A stretch of 64,000 nt of DNA from Colocasia esculenta. Lineage: Eukaryota; Streptophyta; Magnoliopsida; Alismatales; Araceae. The notes under the pieces were generated by a model. It had not been told where the DNA came from. It saw only the letters and a program-made list of their open reading frames with translations, and did not search any database. A program made the translations under genes and the position numbers. The stretch is taken from positions 186,001 through 250,000 of the forward strand of contig JACBKR010000783.1 in assembly GCA_014218235.1 (NCBI GenBank), read 5' to 3'. Each line of letters opens with the position of its first letter. The stretch's first letter is position 1. Below, piece after piece: positions 48,380 through 57,709 of the stretch.

Positions 48380-49184
48380 GTTTGTGCGCCAGATATGAGA
48401 TTTGAATATGAGTCTCTCAAACTTCGTATAAAAATATTATATTCCTCATCATCAAAAATAGACTATGAAGTGATTCTTTTGAATTAAAGTGTTTTTAGCT
48501 TTGAAATGATCATAACCATTTTTCTCATAACAAGTCCTCTTGAATACTTCATGACTCATGAAGTTGCGTCGACCCAGTCTTGCACATACAAAGACGATTG
48601 ACCAGAAGAGAAGAAGGGGGGGGGGGGGTTCCAAATTAAGATCTTCCCAGAGTTAATGTTAGCATTGTTTTTTGGCAATAGAAATATTAAATATATTAAA
48701 CATCACGGATTACATAGAATATTAGGTAAAGCAGCACACATGGTGCAAGAGGAGGATAGAGAGCCATAACACAAATAAACATAGATGCTTAGTCCATAGG
48801 CAAGATCAAACGATCTTTGGCGAGCTTTGGTTCGAGCCTAGCTCGGTCCAATGGGAGATTGAGGTCTACTTAATTAGAGAGAAAAAAAACTGCAGCTCAT
48901 ATTGACAACAAAGTAATGACCTCGAACCCTAATGTGTGGATCCTACCGAGTCCTTTGTGTAGCTTCGTTGATCTTTGTATGAACATATCATAGTCACATT
49001 CCTACCGTGTTCAAATTATTATTTCATCATTTAATTCCATTTTTACTCACTGAACCAAAAAAAAAAAACTCAACTATGCATATATATATATATTATATCT
49101 TACAAATTCTCATATTTTCTTTTCTATCCTCTGGTATCCACTTTCCCTCTATACTATTCCATGGCTTTTGTCCTCTTTATCTTT
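48380..49184. other. Intergenic, no gene recognised
   Basis: AT-rich DNA with a G11 tract near 48617 and a short TA microsatellite near 49080-49093. No coding or transposon signal was identified. Confidence 0.5.
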
Positions 49185-49192
49185 CTTCTCAC

Positions 49193-49761
49193 TAGGGCTG
49201 TAAATAGAGCAGATACGGAGCGGGTATGAATTTTTCGATTCCGATCTGAATAGTTAATCGAATAATTCGTATCCGTTCCGAATGCAATTCGAATATAGAA
49301 CGAATAATTTAATCGGATAATTTTTGAATTCAGAGCGGATACGGATATTATTCGCTTCGAAAATATAAGTTTAATAAAAGATATTAAGTGATCTAAAAAT
49401 CATAAAAAATTAAAAAAATCTGCAAAATTTTAAAAAAAGTACAAATATCAATAATATTCTCTAAACAAAATATTAATATTAGATATATTATATATTTATA
49501 ATTATATTTGGATCATTAGATTTAAGATTTAATGGTAAAAAATAACTTCATTTCAGAGCGGATCTTAAACGGAGCGGATCAGCTGTTTCCGTATCCATTC
49601 CGTTTATTATCCGGATAATATCCGTATCTGAAATCCGCTCCGCCGAATATCTGTTAAACAGATGATATCTGAATAATCAGATACGAATTCGAATCGGATC
49701 CCGAATATTATCCGGATCCGTTTACAGTCCCGAATATTATCCGGATCCGTTTACAGTCCTA
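49193..49761. mobile_element. hAT-type MITE, second subfamily, 8-bp TSD
   Basis: TIRs TAGGGCTGTAAATAG and (reverse strand) TAGGACTGTAAACGG are flanked by CTTCTCAC (49185-49192) and CTTCCCAC (49762-49769), differing at one base. The arms repeat CGGATA/TATCCG motifs and the centre is AT-rich. The right arm carries a 30-bp tandem duplication containing CCGAATATTATCCGGATCCG. The terminal sequence relates it to the 387-743 element, but the subterminal motif differs. Confidence 0.85.
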
Positions 49762-50300
49762 CTTCCCACATTTAGCGGTTTGAATGTGACAAGAAAAGCA
49801 GGTAGGTTGCACGAATCTCACTTCCAACACAAGTGTGATGGTTTGAGAGTATTAAAGATGTTGGAATTCACCAATCTAAAAGGAACTTAAACAGAGAGTT
49901 AAAAAGTTAAAAGTGACTTCTTAAGAAGGCATCCGGAAGACACTATTATGAACTTACATGCAAGCAAAGTCCTTTATGTAAGTTAGACTAAGGACACCCT
50001 AATTAATTAATGTCCCCCCCAACCAACCCCCACTCTTAAAACCCACATACTTCTCTTTCACATTCCATAACACAGCGACAGGGTTGCGCCCACATGCCCC
50101 CACCTCTTATTACTCTTCCTGTACTCCTGCCCTCTCCTCACTCAACTTCTCTCATTTCTTGTCTTTTTGAATAAAAGTGTGGGGACAAAGTTAAGATATA
50201 TAATGGAGGGTCTTGAACTACTTATTATTGTATGTTTATTTCCCGTCTATTAATATCATATGCATGAATGCATCTAACGGGCCCTCAAACATGCATGTCA

Positions 50301-50555
50301 TTTTTTTTATAACGAGAAAATCTCGTCCTGTGTGATTTTGTGGGTCTAAGGATTAGTGTTCGTGAACTCCAAGGTCAGGACTTGACAGTTCCTACTTTCC
50401 GTGTATCCGTATTGTCCTTACCTCATTTGACCGAAAAAATCTCGAATTTACACACCTCGAGAATTGCATGTAAATCAAGTAAACCCCCCTAGGAATCGAA
50501 CTCGGGACCTCTTACTTTTACGCAAGAGTTCTAATCGATCGACTCAACCAGGGTC
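50301..50555 (-). mobile_element. tRNA-derived SINE, minus orientation
   Basis: On the minus strand the element starts GACCCTGGTTGAGTCGATCG, followed by TTAGAACTCTTG and GTCCCGAGTTCGATTCCTAG, which contains a recognisable Pol III B box (GTTCGATTCC). The body has TTTTTTCGGTCAAATGAGG, AGGAACTGTCAAGTCCTGAC and CGAACACTAATCC. It ends near CGAGATTTTCTCGTTA with a short A run (50301-50308 as T on the plus strand). It is the same family as 52188-53555 and 53173-53440. The TSD is unclear. Confidence 0.85.
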
Positions 50556-50569
50556 CTCAAAGACATCTC

Positions 50570-51840
50570 TTGTGCCAAAGGGTCTATCCATTGAGCGGAT
50601 TGAGAACTCCTCTACACGAAAAAGAAATATTATGTTTAAAGTATAATTGATGATGCGTGAAATTTTAATCATGGTTGATTGTGTCATTAGGGATCATAGT
50701 GGTATGGTCGAGACGGATTGTGCTAGAGGTTCAACGAGTCTTTGATACAGCTAGCATAATACAACGAATAGTATTATTTTTTTTATTTTTTATTTTCCGA
50801 AGACTCCACCCCCTCCCCCTCTTCCAGCAGCCCCCTAACCCACGTCCATGGCTTGCAGCAGCTGGTTGAGATATTGTCGTCGTCCATAAGGAACTGGTGA
50901 TTGATAAATACTACGAGATTGTGATGATTGATAAGCATTAGAAGTTTACGTGTTCATTTCATATCAATAAGATGCTTAGACAATTTATAATTATGTATTT
51001 TTGCTACTTTCTATCATCTTAATTGAATGGTGTGATGTTTATATGCTCATTAAATGTGAGTGAGATACTTATACAATCATAAATCATGTATTTATTCGTA
51101 TTTCTTAACATCTCGATAGTTCACTGTGTTGTTTCTATATTTATTGTACAAATAACATTATTAAACATCAAATTTGAACCAAGATTACCTACGAAACCAA
51201 ATTACACACACAAAATTTAAAGAAAAGATGTTGCAGTCGTACTTTACCAGTAGGAACTCGGCACGGCCGAGTCCGACAACACGGCCAACTCTACTTTTAA
51301 CGTATCTTTCAATAGATGTTATTTCCGTTTGAGGTTTTATCTATTTATTTTTACTTGAGAAAGAGACCTTTTTGGAGAAAGAAAAATAGATTTTATTTAT
51401 AAATATATTTATTTTTACTATGTCTAATATGAGACTAAATTATACCTCTACAGTACTATTTAAACTAAAGTGACCCAAAATTCATAAACAATGTGGTAAA
51501 AAATGGCATCTACTATTTTCCAGTTCCCTGCAACATCGGCATCCCTTTCTATTGCATTTTTTTTGGTTGGAAAAACTGGTCTATTATAATATTCTTAGAA
51601 ATTCTTTATAAACTTGTTCCCCATGAAATTTAAATTTACGATTTCAACTTAATATACACGAAGAGTTAACCACCATACTACTTTTTAAAATGAGAAATAT
51701 TGACTTGTATCTTTCAAGACATTGAGATAGATCTTCCTGTCTCAGGATATTCTTGTTTCTATGAAGTGGCCCTGAAACTATGTTTGTCGGCGGCCATGTG
51801 ATGAAGTATGTTCTTCTGTGGCATCTGTTCATTAAATGGG
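50570..51840. other. Intergenic, no gene recognised
   Basis: AT-rich sequence with short non-conserved frames only; nothing identifiable on either strand. Confidence 0.5.
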
Positions 51841-51844
51841 TCAA

Positions 51845-51988
51845 CCTGATAAATCGAATTAAATCGATTAGTTCAGATTAATTTGGTTCAGTTCGATTTG
51901 ATTTATCATATTTTTTGGATCGGTTTCGATTTGTAAAAAAATAAGAATAAATCGAATCGAATCGAACTGTGTTCATCCCCAACCTCTA
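51845..51988. mobile_element. Small hAT-like MITE remnant
   Basis: The block is filled with AATCGAATTAAATCG, GGTTCAGTTCGATTTG and AATCGAATCGAATCGAAC and ends GTTCATCCCCA, whose reverse (TGGGGATGAAC) resembles the TAGGGGTGAAC terminus at 46234-46580. The left terminus is poor and no TSD was found. Confidence 0.45.
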
Positions 51989-52235
51989 ATTAATATATAC
52001 CTTTGCTCTTATTATCCCCAGTTAACCATTGCTTTCGGCTCTGCTTAATTACGTGAAGTGTATGTACATAGTTGTCATATGTTAATGTTTTATGGATAAT
52101 GGCCATTTAATATGCATCTTTAACGTACTCTTCACCTTCTAACTACTATGCATCCTTATTCATTGTAATAGACTCTCGTTAATGAAGGACCCTGGCTCGG
52201 TTAGAACTCTTGTCCGCGGACAAGAGGTCTTGAGG

Positions 52236-53050
52236 TAGGGGTGTAAACGGAACCCGATATTTCGATATTTCGATCCGATACCGATAAAAATTATCGGTTT
52301 CGGAATCGAAAAATGATACCGGTAGCTTATCGGAATCGGTATCGGATATTCCGATAAGTTATCGGAATCGGAATCGAAAAAATAATCGGTATCGGTATCG
52401 GTATCAGTTATTCCGATAAATTATCATAAACTCAAGGTAAAATTATGGTAAACATCTTACCTTATCGGAATTTTGGTTCCGGTAATATTATCGGAATCGG
52501 AACTAACCATTCTTATTGGAATCGGAATCGGAATCAGAACTAGGTGTGTAAACGGAACCCGATAATCCGATATTTCGACCCGATACCGATAAAAATTATC
52601 AGTTTCGGAATCGGAAAATGATACCGATAGCTTATCGGAATCGGTATCGGATATTCCGATAAGTTATCGGAATCGGAATCGAAAAAATAATCGGAATCGG
52701 TATCGGTATCGGTTATTCCGATAAATTACCATAAACTCAAGAAAAAATTATGATAAACATCTTACTTTATCGGAATTTCGGTTTCGGTAATGTTATCGGA
52801 ATCGGAACGGAATCGGAATTAACTATTCTTATCGGAATCGGAATCGGAACGGAATCGGAATTAACTATTCTTATCGGAATCGGAATCGGAATCGGAACCA
52901 TATTTCGGTTATCGGAATCGGTATCGGAATCTGTGTTTCCGGTTCCGAAACCGACCCGTTTACAGCCCTAATCGGAACCATATTTCGGTTATCGAAATCG
53001 GTATCGAAATCTGTGTTTCCGATTCCGAACCCGACCCGTTTACAGCCCTA
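52236..53050. mobile_element. hAT-type MITE with perfect 8-bp TSD TCTTGAGG, hosting another copy
   Basis: Ends TAGGGGTGTAAACGG and, reversed, TAGGGCTGTAAACGG are flanked by TCTTGAGG at 52228-52235 and 53051-53058. Dense ATCGGAATCGG/TTCCGATA repeats fill the arms. Without the inner copy at 52541-52970 and its duplication, about 377 bp remain, close to the 357-bp copy at 387-743. The target is the SINE at 52188-53555. Confidence 0.92.
52541..52970. mobile_element. hAT-type MITE nested inside a sister copy
   Basis: It starts TAGGTGTGTAAACGG and ends in CCGTTTACAGCCCTA, with flanks ATCAGAAC (52533-52540) and ATCGGAAC (52971-52978) differing at one base. The target motif is part of the GGAATCGGAA array of the host copy. 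It is longer than its relatives because CGGAATTAACTATTCTTAT and surrounding GGAATCGG units are duplicated near 52810-52880. Confidence 0.88.
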
Positions 53051-53172
53051 TCTTGAGGTCAATTTTTGAGAGAGAGGGGTTTATGTGGCTTATTTTTTTT
53101 TCTTGAGATATGTAAGTCTAAGATTTTTATAATTCAACGAGGTAGGATAATATAGATACATATAAATTAGAG

Positions 53173-53440
53173 GATTTCGGTTGGGTCGATCGGTTAGAAC
53201 TCTTGTTTAAAAATAAGAGGTCTCGAATTCGATTCTTGGGAGGGAGGATATTTACCTGATTTACATATAATCATTGAAGTGTGTAGATTCGGAGTTTTTT
53301 CGGTCAAGTGAGATAAGAGCAATACGAGTATACAGAAAGTAGGAGCTGTCAAATTCTGATCATGGAGTTCATGAATACTAATCAATGAGCTCACAAAATC
53401 ACAAGAAACGGAGTTTCCTCGTTACCAAAAAAAAAAAAAA
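53173..53440 (+). mobile_element. tRNA-derived SINE, full length with 17-bp TSD
   Basis: The head GATTTCGGTTGGGTCGATCG, then TTAGAACTCTTG and a B-box-like AATTCGATTC (GGTCTCGAATTCGATTC), is followed by the family body and an A14 tail. Flanks ATACATATAAATTAGAG (53156-53172) and ATACACATAAATTAAAG (53441-53457) are a 17-bp duplication with two differences, typical of LINE-mobilised elements. It is inserted in the 3' half of an older SINE of the same family. Confidence 0.88.
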
Positions 53441-53639
53441 ATACACATAAATTAAAGACCGTCAAGTACTCACTTGAAACCTAAGAACATTAATCCTTGA
53501 ACCTGTAAAAACTCTGCGAGAAGGAGATCCTCGTTACCTTAAAAAAAAAAAAAAAACTCTCACTAATGATGATTTTGGAACACTCACATGCATCGGACAA
53601 TGGCGATAAAAAAAGTTATCTTAAAGAAGTATATTTATA

Positions 53640-54357
53640 GGGTGTTTGGTTACACTTTTTTACTAATTTTTTCTCTTCTTTTTTTAAAAAAGGAAGATAA
53701 GTAAATGAGGTATGTTTGGTAAGCTGTTTCTATTTTTTAGAGAGAAAATTTTACACCACTTATATCTCTTTCAAAAAAAAAACAAGTCCCGACCTGTTTT
53801 TTTTTTAAGACTCTCTCAGAGCGATGCTCCCCCTCCCCCCCCCACCCAGCTCGGCAACCCCCCCCCCCCCCCCCCCCAAGCTCGCGACCCCCCCCCCCTG
53901 CCGTCCCCCACTCCCCCGCCCGGCGGCCCCCTGCCGCCTCCCGCCCCCACCTAGCCCAGCCCCCCCCCCCCCCCCCCCCCCCAGCCCGGCGCAGGCCCCC
54001 GCCCCCACCCAGCCCAGCGCCCCCTTGCCGCCCCCACCACCCCCCGCCCGGCGACCCCCTCCCCCCCACCAGCCCGGCGGGCGGCCCCCTGCCACCCACC
54101 CCACCAGCCGCGCCTCTCCTGCCGTCCCCTCCCCCCCCCTCCCCCCAGCCTCGCCGGAACCCCCACTGGAACAACCAACCCGGCCTACACCACCCACCTG
54201 CAAATCCAAACATATCAACATAATTTTTAAAATTTGGATATTTTTACTAACAGAAGACACCACATTGTCATAATTTTAAATTTTGAATTAAAATGAATCT
54301 AACCTAATTTTTTAGATAGAAATAGTTTTTTTTTTTTCAAATTGCTCCCAAACACCC
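53640..54357. mobile_element. MITE-like element with GGGTGTTTGG ends and a C-rich interior
   Basis: Inverted ends GGGTGTTTGGTTAC and (reversed) GGGTGTTTGGGAGC are flanked by TA on both sides (53638-53639, 54358-54359). Subterminal sequence is T/A-rich. The middle is a 360-bp almost pure C plus CCAGC/CCCGG block. A TA duplication suggests a mariner-like origin, but Harbinger-type elements also have GGGTGTTTGG-like ends, so the superfamily is open. Confidence 0.6.
53824..54190. repeat. C-rich low-complexity block, strongly strand-asymmetric
   Basis: The plus strand is dominated by C runs of 7 to about 20 separated by CAGC, CGGC, GCCC and similar, with very few T. Long frames on both strands (poly-Pro, poly-Gly) are artefacts of composition. 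Runs of four or more G's on the minus strand would allow many G-quadruplexes. Confidence 0.9.
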
Positions 54358-54364
54358 TATTATG

Positions 54365-56990
54365 GTGGTATGGACGATATCACCCTTGGTTTTATGCTCC
54401 TTAATTACTTGAGCAAGAGAGGAAGTTTTCTCGCGGCGCCACAAGCTAGTCAGCAATTCCCTCACATATTTGTGGTGCGACGTTATCGAACGATTAAAGC
54501 TAGAAGAGAAGCCGCGAAAGGTTTCTAATAAATGGTTTCATTATTGTTAAAGGATGGTAAATAAGAGGCATGAAGGAGACTTGCATGGCATATATATATA
54601 GCCATTCCCCATTAATTACATAAATGATAAATACTTATTACAAGAAATGCCCTGTAATAATATTATTAGTTGAAAATCTTTGATAAGCACCATTTTTTTT
54701 TGTCTTTGTTAATCAATATAAATATTTTAGTATAATCTACCTCAGTTTTATTATAAAATCTTTCTTATAATAAGTATTTCTCTATATAAATAAATATGTG
54801 AGTACTTCTTTCTTCCTTCGTCTCATTCTTTTGACTCTCGTTTGCTTTACATTTTCCCCACTTTATAACGAGGAGAAGTATTTGTTATATTTATCAATTC
54901 TATTTTTAATATATTTTTTATTTTTTAAAATAAATTAATGAGCGATCTCCGATTATAATAGGGGAAGTTCTTATTGTAATAAAATTTAACGTAATAAATT
55001 ATAATTTTATCAGGGACTAAAAAATAAGTCTGATAAATTTTTTAATTAATTTATCTTATCTTTTTATTAGATGTGCACGATATAAGACCAATGAAAAGAT
55101 AAAAGTGTACTCAACAGTGCAATTGATTGCGTGGGTTACAAGTACTTACTTCAAATTGTTCTCCATTAGAAACGTATCAATCTTGTACTCTATTCGTTTT
55201 TTTTTCCTTTTACGATGATGTGCTCTAATTTCAAGAAATCTCACCTTTAGTAAAAGAAAAAAGAGAAGCAAAAGAACCGATTGCTTTCAATGGAAAGGAT
55301 CACAAACGTCAAGTTGGGTCGAGCGTTTTGCAACTTTCTTAGATTACGTACGTTGTCCCCTCGGGATCCATGCTCTGGTTTTGGAGTCTTTTTAACCCCA
55401 AAATTCTCTAGAATTGTTAAAAGTGATGGTCCAAGTTGAGAGCAATCGGCGACCTTTCCTTCTCACCCGCCCTTCCTTGCTCGACGAGGTGCTCTATCTG
55501 TTGTTTTAAGATTTAAATACACTGAACATTTTATCTTATAGAGAAAGTTTTGGCGCACACTTCGCAGAGAGAGTGTTCGCACACATCGAGTAGTGATTTG
55601 TTGCTCGGTACTGATCGTGATAACGTGACGTCATCACGGCACTGTATACTTGCACACTACTTCGAAAAATATGTAACAAGATTTTCTCTATCTTATAAAA
55701 GAAACACTTGCACCAAATGTAGACCCAATCCTTGTGTCTGATAACAAGTCAAACTCATCTTATAATGCTACAAAACCAACTTCCAATTCTCATCAGTCCC
55801 CACATCAAGAAATGGGTAGAGCCAAACATCTCTCTTCAATTCTCAATGATCAACTCAAATGGGAAAAATCTTGGCATATAAGAACTATTTCTACATTGGA
55901 ATGTGGAGAGGAGACATTTCCACCGGGATATTTTTAAGGCCTCGACATAGATGACACAAATTTAAAAAGGTGTGCCATCTACATTTGATGTGCGCTGTGA
56001 TTTTTCCACATGACAAATCTATCCGAATATAGTGACTATACATAACGTATGGACCACGACAAGCTCATCTCCTAGTCATTTTGGCCTCTCATTTTGTATG
56101 TATTTTAAAATTTAAGAAGAATTATCGATCGATTTTTATTTTTAAATAATGTTATTTAAAATTTTAATATATATATAATAAATATGTAATTACATAGTTT
56201 TTTTTAAAAGTTAAAAATTTAAAATCAGTCTCTCAAAAATAGAAGACTAATCGATAATTCTCCTTAGAAAATACCTAGCGGATCTCCATCCAAATTAAGG
56301 CCCCCCCCCCCTCTTCCTTCCCCATCTTTCTCTTTGTATGTAGAACATGGAATTATCCACATGTGAAGGCCTCCCCATCTTTGACCCTTTGTGGAAATCT
56401 CTTTAGAAGATTCCAAGCAAAAAAAAAGCTGCACCCCCTCATCTCTCCTCCCTCCTCAAAATAATTGCCAACCAACCAATGTGCGGGGGCTGTCGAGAGC
56501 TGGGTCAGCCCCTCGACCCTGTTTGTGGTCCGGCGCCGGGGAAGCGGGTGGCCTACAACGCCCCGCGCCCCGCACGGAGCAAGACGACGAAGACGCCACT
56601 CGCTATTGGCCCCCCCACCCCCGCCCTCCTCGTCCTTTCCCTCTTCGCAGTTAAACTCGCCGCTTGCCGTCATCGCTGCGAGGCAGCCCGCCCCTCCCCA
56701 ACCGACTCGCTCCAAGCGAACTGGATAAAAAGGCACCGCCCACCCCTACCGCCCGTCTCCAACCTTCCCCGCCGCTTCCCAGTTTTTTAAAAAGCGAAAC
56801 AACAACGGCATTATTATTATTATATTCGACAACGGACGCTAACGCAACCATATGATGGTGGTAGAAATCTCGTGCCAACAACAACGGCGTAATCCAGATT
56901 CCAGGGGGAGGAGAGCCCCGCAGATGGCGGGGGCGTGTTCTTGCTTCTGCGCTACATGTGGTGATCATTGTTATGAACTGGCGCTTGGCG
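54365..56990. other. Intergenic region upstream of the O-fucosyltransferase gene
   Basis: 54365-56250 is AT-rich with no recognisable gene or repeat. From about 56290 it becomes GC-rich, with several overlapping frames on both strands (for example 56353-56736 minus) that match nothing I know and show no splice structure. The GC-rich part may be the distal promoter of the gene at 57710. Confidence 0.45.
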
Positions 56991-56999
56991 GGGGTTGGT

Positions 57000-57709
57000 T
57001 TTAAAAAGACGGGGGTTTGACGCGCGGAGACCGCTGCTGGATCCAGGCCAGCCCCCGGGAGGCCGCGGGCCGTCCGATTCCCATGTTTTCTTCTGGACGG
57101 CGATTAGTGGGATGGTGCCGGGCGAGCCAGTGGGCGGTGAGCGGAACCCCTCTTTCTCTTATGCGATCCGCATCGGTCGGTCGTGGTGACGTGGATGGTT
57201 ACAGTCTCCACTGGGACACACAGCAGCGCAACACGGTGCCCTCTCTCTCTTTCTCTCTCCACGTTCTACTCTCTCTCTCTCTCTCTCTACATCTCGCTAT
57301 ATACCTCTTTTTTTTGGTCTATCTCTGGCTGCGAGTTCAAAGAGGAGAAGAAGAAAAGGGGGAATTCCCCCACACACACATACGAACTCTCTCTCTCTCT
57401 CTCGATCCCCCGGCGACGCTCTCCACGACGCAGCGCGACGCCCACTTCCTTAAATTGAGGCGGCTATCCCCCATTACTCCTTGCGCGCTCTCTCGCTGTG
57501 AGATTTCCTGACACGGGCCGCAATAACTTCGAGCGCGCCTGCGGCTTCCCATTTAACCACCTGGGGCTGCCACACAGCTCGTGGCGCGGCTGCTGCAGGG
57601 TGGGGGGGGGAGTGATGGTGGGAAGCAGGCGCGCCAGATCCGGCACGCTGCCCGGGGCAATAACCGAGTAGCTGCGGGAAGGGGCGGTGGTCGGCGTCGG
57701 CGGGGAAGG
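57000..57709 (+). promoter_or_regulatory. Presumed promoter / 5' UTR with CT microsatellites
   Basis: CT runs lie at about 57237-57260, 57269-57287 and 57388-57402, with CACACACACA between them, just upstream of the start at 57710. Pyrimidine-rich stretches near transcription starts are common in plant genes. An earlier in-frame ATG at 57581 exists but gives a low-complexity extension. Confidence 0.45.

Larger units (their letters stand above)
52188..53555 (+). mobile_element. SINE copy interrupted by a hAT MITE and by a second SINE
   Basis: The three pieces 52188-52235, 53059-53172 and 53458-53555 join to a SINE of about 260 bp, matching the length of the other two copies. The first piece begins GACCCTGGCTCGGTTAGAAC; the last contains ACCGTCAAGTACTCAC, AACATTAATCCTTG and CCTCGTTACC followed by an A run. 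Flanks ACTCTCGTTAATGAAG (52172-52187) and ACTCTCACTAATGATG (53556-53571) form a 16-bp duplication with three differences. The first insertion lies near the B-box position. Confidence 0.85.

Noticed and set aside
53737..54273. Long proline-rich and glycine-rich open frames on both strands
   Set aside because: They arise from a C-rich low-complexity tract open in several frames at once; no splice structure or domain.
56353..56968. GC-rich frames on both strands upstream of the O-fucosyltransferase gene
   Set aside because: No recognised domain, mutual overlap on opposite strands, and composition typical of a promoter-proximal GC-rich zone.
57581..57709. Earlier in-frame ATG for the O-fucosyltransferase protein
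   Set aside because: The extension is low-complexity Gly/Arg; related proteins begin MHxYSRLG, matching the ATG at 57710.
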